This document shows, piece by piece, positions 9,097 through 20,390 of a stretch of 64,000 nucleotides of DNA; positions within the stretch are counted from its first letter, which is position 1, and each line of letters opens with the position of its first letter. The notes below the pieces were generated by a model, which worked only from the letters and a program-made list of their open reading frames with translations, ran no database searches and was not told the origin of the DNA. The DNA comes from Marsupella aquatica. Lineage: Eukaryota; Marchantiophyta. The position numbers and the translations under genes are program-made. Location: positions 22,816,001 through 22,880,000 of the forward strand of contig OZ316891.1 in assembly GCA_973895155.1 (NCBI GenBank), written 5' to 3'.

Positions 9097-10668
9097 TCAG
9101 CAATAAGTTGGTCTATCGTAAGTTGTTGGTATAGTCGGGCAAGACTCATCCATATGTGCATAGGGAAGAATGGTATTGTAGTCTGGAAGCTCCATCAAGT
9201 AGCTACCCAAGATCTGACAATAGGGTAGTGGGGAATCCAACGGATTGTTGCACCAGCTGGGTAGCCGTGAAATATCATCTTCAAAAAATTTCAGCATGTA
9301 AGCGTCCCTTATAGTAAACTCTGTTACTTGGATAGATTCAGCCAGTTCTCCAAACAAACCAGCATCTTTGTACATGCCAAGAATGAACGCTACACATGTC
9401 GTAGATTTCCCGTCACTGTATTCCCAAACATCTTGCTCTGGCATTGCTAGAAGCTCCTCAAAAGGCACTCCTCGTGCCTCAGTCTCTGTGATAACAGCTG
9501 GTAGGTCCAACCCCTCAGTGCCAAGTCGCTTGTTCAAGGCCTCGTTCCACATGTTGGAGGCGTAGTCAGGGGACATTCGGGTCCACATTGTGATGAAAGA
9601 CGCTACCAAGTTGGCGTCAATTGGAGGTGGATAATTATCACTCACCGTGTCAATCCAAGCAAAAATCATGTTGTGGTAGCCATAAGGCTGCCCATCCATT
9701 TTACTGGCATACTCCCACGCTGCAGTGTTATTCCACTTGGCTCTTGCACCAGGATGTAAGGGTAGCAGAGCGATATGAGGATCTGCAGTATCAGCAATTT
9801 GGAAGTCCCACCATTCTTGCCATGGAATCACAGCTATCACCTCTTCTCCCGCCTCATTCTCATGGCCTGACTCGCCAACCCAAAGACGACCTTCGTCGTC
9901 TCTCAGACAAACTGCTGTGTGCCCTGCATAAGCCCCGGTCACCCACTTTTCGAGAGTCTCAAAGCCTCCCCACCTACCTCGGAGTTTGGACAACGCAAGG
10001 AAATCTCCGGACTGAATTTCGTTCACAGTGACGTTTGTGACCCATGGCTCCGAGCGTTTGCTGAACTTAGTCCCCATGTGCTTTTCTAAGAACGCTATAT
10101 TGGAGTTCTCACCCCACCCGGTGTTGGAGAAAATTGGGAGGACATCCCACAATGCCAACAAGGTGCCCATCATCCCCGACGGCATCATAAATATTGAGAG
10201 ACCCTTGGTCTTGACGTATTCGAGCTCACCTTCCTCCCATTCCGCAATTTTGAGTGTGTGCTGGCGAGCTGTGAAGTAATAATCCCACGTGACTCGGAAA
10301 GGCGTGGCAAACACATAAATATCCATGCAAGCCCAGCTATGGGCGTTGCTGGTTTTCAAATGGAGAATTCCACCGCCAACCTCATTGCCATTTTTGGGCT
10401 CCACAAACTCCATGGAGGCCTCATTCTCATAGAAGCAAGACCCTTTCCAAGCGACTGTGTTGGTGTCGGATGTAACGGAGCCGACAAACAAAGGCAAGAG
10501 ATCCACAGCTTTGTACACTTTGTTAAGAGTAGGCCAGGCGATGCTGTGCGGCAAGACAGGGAGCACATCCGCGGGCCTAAAGGGTGCCTTGAACGCTTGA
10601 GCATCTGGTAAGAGACACAGCAAGCATATGCAAAGGGCTACCAACCTAGACGCTCCGATACTTGCCAT
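9097..10668 (-). CDS. secreted protein with possible permuted papain-like (NlpC/P60, LRAT/YiiX-type) core
   Basis: Intronless 523-codon gene with a clean ATG. Residues 1-25 form a signal peptide with a hydrophobic core (LVALCICLLCLLP) and a likely AQA cut. Potential N-glycosylation sites NVT (212) and NNT (313), about a dozen cysteines and no other membrane segment suggest an extracellular, vacuolar or apoplastic protein. The middle reads SGDFLALSKLRGRWGGFETL (220-239), then AGHTAVCL (248-255) and GRLWVGESG (260-268), and later STTCVAFILGMY (422-433). The order GDxxA, GH(T/V)xV, xES, then Cys is that of circularly permuted papain-fold hydrolases, giving His250, Glu266 and Cys425 as candidate catalytic residues. 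That assignment is by motif order only. The N-terminal 200 residues are unrecognised. High-quality uninterrupted coding in a repeat-rich region argues that it is functional. Confidence 0.8.
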   Translation of the reverse strand: MASIGASRLVALCICLLCLLPDAQAFKAPFRPADVLPVLPHSIAWPTLNKVYKAVDLLPLFVGSVTSDTNTVAWKGSCFYENEASMEFVEPKNGNEVGGGILHLKTSNAHSWACMDIYVFATPFRVTWDYYFTARQHTLKIAEWEEGELEYVKTKGLSIFMMPSGMMGTLLALWDVLPIFSNTGWGENSNIAFLEKHMGTKFSKRSEPWVTNVTVNEIQSGDFLALSKLRGRWGGFETLEKWVTGAYAGHTAVCLRDDEGRLWVGESGHENEAGEEVIAVIPWQEWWDFQIADTADPHIALLPLHPGARAKWNNTAAWEYASKMDGQPYGYHNMIFAWIDTVSDNYPPPIDANLVASFITMWTRMSPDYASNMWNEALNKRLGTEGLDLPAVITETEARGVPFEELLAMPEQDVWEYSDGKSTTCVAFILGMYKDAGLFGELAESIQVTEFTIRDAYMLKFFEDDISRLPSWCNNPLDSPLPYCQILGSYLMELPDYNTILPYAHMDESCPTIPTTYDRPTYC

Positions 10669-12116
10669 AATTCCTGCTTTCCACTGCGGGCCACTCGTCC
10701 TTTCACCCTATGCTGCGCAAGCCGCGCTTTCTCAGTCTACTTGCTCGAAAGATCACCTCTGGTCCATTTCAGAAATTCCCTGCGCACTGAGCCCAACACA
10801 GACCTCGGAAGAATTAGCTCTCGCTTCCTTCTCCCCAATGAGTTCAAATTCGAACAATTCCAATCTGAACTTGGGACATACAGTACGAAAGCCGTGGCAG
10901 ACCAAGTCAATTAAGTGGGCTACAGAAGCGTATCTGGAGAACATATCTAATGGTGAATTACGTTTAACAGCAGTGCCTGCCTCCTTAGGTCTCATTTTCT
11001 TGAACTGTGGCTTTCTCGACATTTCATGTCCAGAAAGTTTGGCGGCCTAGTACTTTAGAAACATAAGAGTTTAATGAAATAAGATACAATCCTCTTCGTA
11101 CGATCAAATCAAGCCAATTGTCTCGTTGAATACTAGCCCAAGCCCTAATAATCAGTCTTCAATCCTGCCTCAAGCTGTCCAGCCAGCCCTCTCCTACAAC
11201 CCTCGTGCGGGTCACCCAAACGAGATGTGAGAACACAGAATGCTCTCCCTACCGTACGAACCAATCAGTCTTCCCCACCTAGACCTGAAACAAGATCCCT
11301 CCCACCTCACGAAGTTTCCAGCGAGACAGAAAGCATATCACTTTGTGCATTAATTGCATCATCACACACCAGTAAAACCAAAAATAAAATTACAACAAGA
11401 AACGACTTCTCACGTTCCTCTTCGACATCTCATCAAGCCAAGGAGAACTCTCAGAAAGGAAAAAACTCACCACCAAGGGAATTCGTTCTTCATCCTCACC
11501 AAATAACAAGCAAATCACCCGGCAATCAGAACAGCATAACTCCTCTCGCTCATCGTGCTAAGAACAAAAAAATCACTCTTTCCGATTCCCCGCAGCAAGC
11601 GAAGCCTTGCAGACGAGAAAATCGCCACGTTTTGGAAGAGTAGCAGAGACGATTAGCTCCCGTCACAAGTCAAACCTCTGCGAATATCAAGACCAGCAAA
11701 AGCAGGGGGGGAGGGTCGGTACGAGAGGAGAGGAGAGAAGAAACAGAGCACCGACCTCCTCGCCAGACTCCACTGTAATCGTCAATCAACACTCCTCCAT
11801 CCGCAGCCAGGCCAAGCCAATCCACGCGCACTAACAATCCGAAGGACTATATGTTCAGTGGTTCGTCAACCATTCCGTTCCTCCTTTCGGCCCTATCTTC
11901 GTCGTCACTCCACCCCAACTCCGCAATCTTCAACTCTCACTTCACTCTTCTCCACTCGATCTCCGCATAACCTTCAATTCACCTCACTCTCACTCTACTC
12001 TGATCCGCTCTTCTACCTCCACCGCTTTCTCGACCATCAGGAAAAGGATCCCAAGCAAGGCATCGAGAAGGAATTTGGTAGGTCGAGGGAGGCCCCACAA
12101 GTAGGAACGTTTTCCC
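10669..12116. other. intergenic upstream of the secreted-protein gene
   Basis: Contains the promoter and 5' region of the minus-strand gene that starts at 10668. A purine-rich GGGGGGAGGG/GAGGAGAGGAGAG stretch lies at about 11706-11740. Short frames of 60-140 codons on both strands have no domain and overlap one another. Confidence 0.4.
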
Positions 12117-12128
12117 GTCAAAGAACGA

Positions 12129-12338
12129 TTACAATAACGTCGAATCGGACGGACAGAAAAATGCGCCATGTGACACATTTCGGAGATCGTTCCTTTAATG
12201 TCATAGTACCGAGAGCCTAGCAAAATGTGTTTACAATAACAAGATATCGGACGGACAGAAAATCGCCATGTGGCGGATTTCGGGGATCGAAAGGCCTAAA
12301 TGGTAATCGCTTTTTTTAATGTTATAGTACCGCGAGGG
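12129..12338. repeat. imperfect direct repeat of about 100 bp, 2 copies
   Basis: Copies start at about 12129 and 12230. Both carry TTACAATAAC, ATCGGACGGACAGAAAA, CGCCATGTG, ATTTCGG(A/G)GATCG and TTTAATGT(C/T)ATAGTACCG in the same order. A third fragment (GAGATCGGACTGACAAAAATTC) follows at about 12384. Confidence 0.7.
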
Positions 12339-12471
12339 GACGCTGGAGGCCCCTCAAAAATGATGACAATTAATGACAGTTACAGAGATCGGACTGACAA
12401 AAATTCATGACTGGTTATCAATTTGTTTGTACGGGTCCACTTAGAGATTTTTGTAAATCTGAAAATTCTCT

Positions 12472-12517
12472 CAAAAATCCATGTCACCAATATCCAAAAA
12501 TCCATGTCACCAATATC
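12472..12517. repeat. perfect 23-bp tandem duplication
   Basis: Two adjacent identical 23-bp units, 12472-12494 and 12495-12517, each CAAAAATCCATG followed by TCACCAATATC. Confidence 0.9.
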
Positions 12518-12520
12518 CAG

Positions 12521-12785
12521 CCATTAGATTGTTTGAATCAAATCATCTATATCCATTTTGTGTGTGAAGATTTGTGTGAAAGCTCGTGTGGCCTCTCAAG
12601 TGAAAGGCCTCTCAACTGAAAATGACCTTTCCTACCGTTAGATGTTATGAATCCAACCATCCAGATTCATTTTGTGTGTGAATACTTGTGTGGTCTTTTA
12701 GTTCAAAAAGAACTTTTACACCATTAGATGTTTTGAATCCAATGATCTATGTTACTTTTGTGTGTGAAACCTCGTGTGAAAAGTA
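12521..12785. repeat. degenerate tandem repeat, 3 copies
   Basis: Three imperfect copies begin at about 12521, 12635 and 12721 with CC(A/G)TTAGAT, TGAATC(A/C)AA and TTTTGTGTGTGAA in the same order, each ending in CTTGTGTG or CTCGTGTG. Confidence 0.65.
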
Positions 12786-14216
12786 ATGTCACTTCTCGAC
12801 ACAAATAACTCTATTAAACTAAACCTATACAGGCTTCGATGTTGACAAAACTAGATTATGCTCTTTATGGTGCCTAAAGAATAAGAAGAACTTGGGCAGT
12901 AGGTGGGCTTTGAAAAATCTCCAGGTTGCTTATTAGGTATATTTTAAAAGGAAATATTTTAATTGCAATAAAATAAAATGAATAAGCTTGGTAAGCAACA
13001 TATAAAGCATTATCTCAACCTCTTGACGCCATACAAGTAAAATGGGAAAGAATATTAGAATTAGTTCGTGTACCCCTTGGCTAATAAAATCAGGGGGGAA
13101 GAGTCGATCTGAGCCGTCTCCATTTCTTATCTCCAAAAATCTTGTCCGTCCATCATAATGGCCAATCTATGGCTCAAAAGAAAGATCTCAAATAGATCTA
13201 TGGATGGGTTCTGTCCGTTTTGCAAATGGGTTAATATTTTTCAAATGAAAAATTAAACAAATCCAAGCCTTCCGTAACTCAAAAACTTTCTTAGGTCTTA
13301 GGCATCACGGATGACTCCCCGATCAAGAATTTTTTTCATGTATTTATCAACGGTGAAAAACCGTCAATTTTGTTGATTTTATGATCTTTGCCGTCCATTT
13401 TGCAATGCCTCTAGAAATCTTATTCATCCATGTTAGAAGGCGATCTAGGGTGCAAAAGAAAGATCTCAATGAGATCTACGACTGGGTATTTTTTGTTTTG
13501 AGAATGAATGAATAGTCTTGAGTATAAAATTCGATGAACTTTCAAGATTCCAGCCATTCCTCCTCCCCGATCCTGGGTTTCTATGTGCTATTCCCAACAT
13601 TAATGGCCGTACAATACGAGAGGTCCTTACATACCGGGAGTTGCGGTTTAACAAGGAAGTTATCAAGTTAGTTATTATTAATTATTTATTATATGAAAAA
13701 TACTTTTTATAAATCTTTGAATTTAAGTTTTAAAATTGGAAATGTAACTAAAACGGTTACATAGTGACAGTTTTAACCGTCTTGCTCTTTGCATTTCCAA
13801 TGTTTTTACTTTTCTTTTTATGGCACGGCGTCCCAAAATTTACACCCAAATTGACACAAACACGAATGAAAACTATAAGTTTGATTCACAAAACCGATGA
13901 GTCTTGTTTGTTGCGGTTGTTGTTGACGTGGCATGTTGTGGTGCCAGGAATTTTGGAAGGGACCTCTAGTGGGGTCCGTAAATATAAGTAGGAGTGAAAG
14001 ATCATGAGGAAGGTGGGGCGAATAAGCGAGGGTTTGGTCATGGGAAGCTTACATTGAAGTTTAATGCAAGGATTATTACGGGATGTTAACATGTGGAAGG
14101 GTCTAGTTATGAAAATATTGTTTTGAAGTGGTATTGAATGTTAGATTTTTGGAATGTAAACTCTAGAGTATTATAACCTTGTTTTTAAGTTACAACTTGT
14201 CAAACAATACTCAAAC
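12786..14216. other. intergenic with a diverged duplicated segment
   Basis: No gene seen. Two diverged copies of a segment containing CCGTCCAT, GCAAAAGAAAGATCTCAA and AGATCTA(T/C)GA(T/C)(G/T)GGGT lie at about 13145-13215 and 13390-13490. The rest is AT-rich. Confidence 0.4.
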
Positions 14217-14850
14217 CCTTGAATATATGTGCCCTCATTTGCAAGGAGCGAGGTTGAGCAACTCATTGACAAGGTCATACAAGCTCATCCCAGGCTTCAT
14301 ATGTTGGAGGAAGATTTAGCAGAACCATCAGTCGGTAATTACGGAGGGATGGGATTGCACCCTGGGAGCCCTGGGATTGCACCCTTGTAGATGTGTGTAC
14401 CAAAATGCCTTGACTTGTAACCTTCCCGGATAACCTTATTTTGATTTTGAAATTACAACTAGGGTCAAACAGTACACTAACCCTTGTAGATGTGTGTACC
14501 ATAATGCCTTAACTTGTAGTTACCATATATTGATTTTATAAGTTACAACTGGGGTCAAAAAGTACACCAACCCTTGCAGATGTGTGTAACATGATGCCTT
14601 AACTTGTAACTTTATATTGATTTTGAAGTTACAACTAGGGTCAAACAATACACCGACCCTTGCGGATGTGTATATTAGAATGCCTTAACTTGTAACCTTA
14701 TATTGATTTTATAAGTTACAACTGGGGTCAAATAGTACATTGACCCTTGCAGATGTGTGTACCAGGATGTCTTAACTTGTAACTTTATATTGATTTTGAA
14801 GTTAAAACTGGGGTCAAACAATACACTGACCCTTGCGGATGTGTGAACTA
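14217..14850. repeat. minisatellite, period 86-90 bp
   Basis: The landmark ACCCTTG(C/T)(A/G)GATGTGTG recurs at 14382, 14481, 14571, 14657, 14744 and 14830 (spacing 99, 90, 86, 87, 86 bp), with TGCCTTAACTTGTAAC, ATATTGATTTT and GTTACAACT(A/G)GGGTCAAA between. A diverged copy at 14217 is separated from the array by about 100 bp of other sequence. Confidence 0.85.
14275..14335 (-). pseudogene. possible copia gag fragment
   Basis: A minus-strand frame reads YRLMVLLNLPPTYEAWDELV, similar to the LLxxLPxSYE segment of copia gag proteins. It is only about 20 residues long, lies between repeat units, and is out of frame beyond it. Suggestive only. Confidence 0.2.
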
Positions 14851-15300
14851 TAGTTTATTGCCTTAACTTGAATAATATGATATGGACCTTATAATTATAG
14901 TACCCAATTGATAATAAACTTAAGTGAATAAATTTTAGGTACAAAGAACTAACTTCTACATTTTTGGAATCCAACAAAGGACAAATTTCACTTTCTTAAT
15001 ATGTAATATGCTAAGATAACCATAACAATATGAAACAAACTTACAAAAGACTCATCTACCTACCAAGAGCATTGCTTTCTACAAATAAATTGCAAATTAC
15101 AAATACTTATAGTTTTGTTAAGATTGCATAAATCTATTGTGTTGATTCAAATAAAAGCTCTAAGTGTTGTGGTAAATAATTAATATACTAATATTTGCAC
15201 ATCCATATATGATAATGCTACAAATTTTTAGCTAATCTGATAATTTATTTGAAAGTAAACACTATTATGATAAATACTACATGTGTAAAAATTAGATTTT
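14851..15300. other. AT-rich flank of the copia insertion
   Basis: AT-rich sequence with no gene. It ends in ATTTT (15296-15300), the 5' target-site copy of the retrotransposon. Confidence 0.6.
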
Positions 15301-15458
15301 TGTTGTAACCCAAGTTAACCAGACCATACATGAGGTTAACTAGGTTTACGCCTACTCAGGTTAGACCACATTAACTGTCTAACCGCCTGGCTATTCGATA
15401 GCCTATATGTAAGGATATGGAAGGGAATGAAGGATCAGTTGTTCTATACCTTACAACA
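15301..15458 (+). repeat. copia 5' LTR
   Basis: 158 bp, TGTTGTAACC...TTACAACA. Immediately after it comes CGTTATCAGCACGATGCTGA (15459-15478), the short sequence that in my recollection often follows plant copia LTRs as primer-binding site. Confidence 0.9.
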
Positions 15459-15800
15459 CGTTATCAGCACGATGCTGATTTGAATCAAACTTTTTTAAAA
15501 ATTATCTCATCTTTTCTTCTCTTGAGATAGATTGGCAACCTCTTAGGAAAGGATTGATGGCAGGCGGAGGTGCAGCGGTGGCCAGATCAACCAAGGGGGA
15601 TGGAATGTTATAAATCAAGATTACACATTGGACGAATCGGACGATTGAGATAAGAAATTACAATTCACCAACTACAATTTGCAATTCCATTTCCTCTTTC
15701 TCAAATTTCAACAATGGAACGAAATTGAGATTCGACACCCAAAATACAATTGCAACCTTGTGCTTACCAACAAGAAATTATACCACTAGAATCTTGTAAT

Positions 15801-18800
15801 ATGTCAAAGAATTCTATGGAGAAACTCTTATTTCAACCACTCAGCATCGATGGTGCCAACTATTTGTCCTGGACGCTCGATGCTGAAGCTCACCTAACTT
15901 CAAAGAATCTACAGGACACAGTAATAACTGACAATGGCCAAACACTTCAGCAAAAAGCGCAGGCATTGATACTAATTCGACACTATTTGAGTGACTCCTT
16001 GAAGCGACAGTACATGAACGAATACAATCCGAGAGTCCTTTGGGACGCACTTCAATCACGCTTCGACCACACGCGTACCATACACCTGCTTGCGGCCAGA
16101 CACGATTGGATAAATCTCCGAGTCCAGGACCATAAAACAATCGCGGATTACAATTGCGAATTATTCCGGATTGTATCCCAATTGGCCATATGTGGCCATC
16201 CCGTTAATGATGACGAACAGATTGAGAAAACGCTCTCTACCCTTCACTCTACAAATCTCATTCTCTCTACCCAATATCGCAATATGCAATTCACACAATA
16301 CTCCGAGTTGATTGCCCATATGCTCCTGGCTGAAAAGCACCAGCTATTGCTATTACAGAATTCCCAAAAACGACCCCCTGGTACTCTCCCTCCAGTCACA
16401 AATTCAGAATCCCACTATGTTACAACCCAGAGGGGAGAGGGCTCATCTTACCGTGGTCGAGGCAGTTTCAGGGGGAGAACCACATACAGAGGCTGAGGCA
16501 GCTCTTTTAGAGGACGCGGAGGCAGAAGCAACAACTTCAGAGGCAGATCCAGGGGAAGATACCAAAACACCGGCGATAACTCCAGAAACAATTGGCAGCA
16601 AGGCAACTACCAACACCGAGCGAGGACAAATCAACAACAAAGCACTCAAAGAGATAAATACGAAAACCCCTCTACCTGTTTTCGTTGTGGCACTAAAGGC
16701 CACATTCAAAAATTCTGCCGTACACCCGCACACCTGGTGCAACTATACAAGAAGAGCACTGCACAAAATGAACCTGAGACGTATGGGACCTTTTTAGAAT
16801 CTACGGAGATCATACCATCTATACATATGGTCACATTAAACACCACATCTGATTCTAATATAAAAGACAATTCTTCTCACTGCATAGTAGATAGTGGTAC
16901 ATCACATTCCATTTTCAAGCACAAAGAATACTTCAAGCAAATTACACCATCACAAAGAAAACTTACAACGATTATGGGCCAGCATCAATTGGAAGAGGGA
17001 TTTGGACCAGCATTGGTCACCCTACCCCGTGGGACGATAATTCATGTGGAGTCAGCGATATACGCCCCAAAGGCAACCAGAAACTTGCTAAGCTTTGGGG
17101 ATATCCATGCTAACAAGTTATATATTAAAACTGGCACTCAACAAGGACGGGAAGTCTTGTACACCACCTCGGGGGAACCAATAAATACCAAGATCAGAGA
17201 GATCCTGAGAGCATCACCCCCCGGTTGCTACACTACTGAAATCCACAGTTTCTATACTGGGACACTCCAAGGCACACTTACCGAGATCTGGCACAGGAGA
17301 CTGGGCCACCCGGGAACAACAATGTTCCAGAAACTTATCAGAGAAACTCACGGCATACCGGACACTGTCCACCCTACGTCCATAAAAGCCCCTTGTTTAG
17401 CCTGCTCACAGGGCAAGCTCATAATCCGTCCCTCACCACCTACAACTGAGCGCCAAATTCCCCACTTCCTGGAGCGCATACACGCCGATGTATGTGGGCC
17501 GATCGACCCCCCCAACGGCCCATTCCGATTTTTCCTGGCGGTCATAGACGCATCAACCAAATGGAGTCAAATATCTTTATTATCTACAAGAAACCTGGTA
17601 TTTTCCCGACTCTTAGCGCACATACTAAAACTGAGAGCACAATTTCCCGAACACCAGATCAAAACACTCAGAGTGGACAATGCCGGAGAATTTACCTCCA
17701 AAACATTTGAAGATTACTGCCAGGCGACTGGCATAGATGTACAGTACCCAGTGCCCCATGTTCATTTTCAGAATGGCATAGCTGAATCCCTGATCAAACG
17801 ATTACAGATGATTGCTCGGCCCCTCCTAATGCAGTCGAACCTACCAACAGCTGCCTGGGGCCATGCCATCCTCCACTCTGCTGCACTGCTCAGCTACAGA
17901 CCATCATCCTTTAACTCCTCTACCCCACATCATTTAGCACTAGGGACCATACCAAATGTCTCTCACCTGAGAATATTCGGCTGTAAGGTAATGGTTCCCA
18001 CCCTCGGACCTATGAGAACAAAGATGGGCCCCCAGAGACACCCAAGGATATACATAGGTTTTGACTCAGCCTCCATTATCAAATATATGGAACCTACAAC
18101 CTCTGATGTCTTCAAAGCACGCTTTGTAGATTGCCACTTTTATGAAGATATATTCCCAAGCCTACATACGAAGCATCACGACACAGAGAAAAACTCCCAA
18201 CTGACTTGGCAAATTGACGCAGGATTCTGGAACGACCCCAGGGACAGTCACGCGGACACTGAAGTACAACGAACTTTACACTTAGCAAGGATGGTAGAAC
18301 ATCTACCAGACTCCTTCACAGATGCCGCCCAGGTGACACGCTCTCATATCCCAGCAGCAAATGCACCATCCAGAATCCAAATGGATACCACACCAGCAAC
18401 AACAACAGCCCCAAAAGCAAAGAGAGGCCGCCCATTGGGAGCTGTCGACAGACAACCACGACAACGTAGAGCTGCCCCAACACCTGTACCCAGTACATCC
18501 ACCAGGGACCCAACTCCCAGTCAATCCAATGTACCAGAAGACAATGCCGAGATCTCAATCAACTACGGAAGAACTGGGCATGTATGGGACAGAGAGCACA
18601 CTACTATAGACAAACAATTTGCATTTCATATAGCACAGCAGATCGACGACGAACAGCCGGACCCCCGCACAATCAAAGAAGCTGAGGCCCAACCTGACTG
18701 GCCTGAATGGGAACAGGCCATTCACTTAGAACTGGACTCCCTCATAGCTCGCCAAGTATTCGGACCGATCACAATAGCTGAACCTGAAGCCCATCTCACT

Positions 18801-20390
18801 AGCTATAAATGGACATTAGTCAAGAAAAGAAATGCGAAAGGTGATGTGACACGGCATAAGGCCAGACTGGTGGCCAGAGGATTCACTCAAGTCCCTGGCA
18901 GGGACTATGACCTAACATACTCCCCGGTAATGGATGTCATTACCTACAGATACCTCATTACATTTTCACAACGCCATGCACCAAATGGACATTGTAACAG
19001 CATATTTATACGGCCATTTAGACAAAGTTATATACATGGAGGCCCCCTAGCATTGGTGAAACGAGTCGCATACCACAGCAAAGGGAAACAACTCCATACT
19101 GCAGCAACTCAAAATCAGCCGGAAACATTCGAACATACAAATTCAGCAATACTCCACAAGACTGTAGCCAAGATAGCCCTTAAAGCTCCTACACCGAATC
19201 AGAGGGACACCACCCGGAGAACTAGATTCGCAGTACAGGTGCTAAGATCGCTGTATGGCCTTAAGCAAAGCGGCCTGACATGGTACAAACGATTTAAGGC
19301 CGAGATGCAAGCTATGGGATTTCAGAATGCTGATATAGCACCCTGCTTATTTCTGAAGCGGGAGAACAAAGAATTCATTATTGTAGCCATCTATGTGGAC
19401 GATCTGAACCTGTTCGGAACTAAAAAGATTCTGACTGAAACTATTACATTACTGAAAAAGGCCTTTGAAATGCGCGACCTTGGTCAAACTTCTTTCTGCC
19501 TAGGCCTGCAATTTGAGCACCTGCACAATGGCATTCTACTGCATCAGTCCACATACCTCAAAAAGATACTAAGGCAATTTAACATGGACAAAGCCACTGC
19601 AGTCAGATCTCCCATGGACATTCGCTCACTTGACAAAGAAAAGGATCTCTTCCGGAAGAGGAGCGAAACAGAGCCACTACTTGGCCCAGAAAAGCCATAC
19701 CTATCTGCTATAGGTGTCTTGATGTTCCTTTCGAACCAGACAAGGCCCGACATAGCCTTTGCAGTAAATTTACTGGCACGCCACAGTGCCAAGCCAACTA
19801 TTAGGCATTGGAACGGCATAAAGCGCATTTTCCGCTACCTAGCTGGTACCATGGATCTGGGACTATTCTACCCATCAAATACTAATTATTTGCTCACTGG
19901 GTATGCTGATGCAGGTTACCTTTCAGACCCTGAGGACGCCAAGTCCCAGACAGGGTACGTTTTCCTGATGGGCGAGACAGCCATTTCATGGCGAAGCTGC
20001 AAGCAAACACTAACCACGACATCATCAAACCATTCAGAGATCATAGCTCTCTATGAGTCAAGCAGGGAGTGTATCTGGCTACGCAACGTTATCAATCACA
20101 TTCATGAGAATACCGGCATACCTACACTGTCAACACCGACAGAAATCCATGAAGATAACCGAGCCTGCGTTGAACAAATTCAAGCAGGCTTTATCAAGGG
20201 AGATCGCACCAAACACATCGCTCCTAAGTTCTTCTTTACGCATGAACAGCAAGGCAGTAGTATTCAAGTCAAATGGATACAAAGCTCAAAGAACATTGCC
20301 GATATGTTTACTAAATCCCTACCTCCTGCATTACATAAGCAACATGCCATTTCAGTAGGTCTACGGACCTTAACTGAACTACAAAATTAA
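15801..20390 (+). pseudogene. copia gag-pol polyprotein, disrupted
   Basis: One frame from ATG 15801 to the stop at 20388-20390, broken by TGA at 16494-16496 inside the RG-rich part of gag, in an RG|GSSFRGRG context where CGA or AGA is expected. Gag ends with the zinc knuckle CFRCGTKGHIQKFC. Protease DSGTS lies near 16890. The pre-integrase IWHRRLGHPG and the integrase core Asp (ADVCGP), Asp (RVDNAGEF) and Glu (NGIAESL) are present. RT shows RHKARLVARGFTQ and YVDD (about 19396), and RNase H has its GYADAGY, SEIIAL and HEDNRA blocks. From about 18973 to 19050 the true RT motif A (MDIVTAYLYG) lies in the +1 frame and runs into a TAG, so the long open frame is nonsense over about 25 residues. 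A region of about 65 residues between MEAP and LRSLYGLKQSG is unusually long. Non-functional as it stands. Confidence 0.9.

Noticed and set aside
9368-10611. Several plus-strand ORFs of 65-136 codons
   Set aside because: Antisense shadows of the 523-codon secreted-protein gene.
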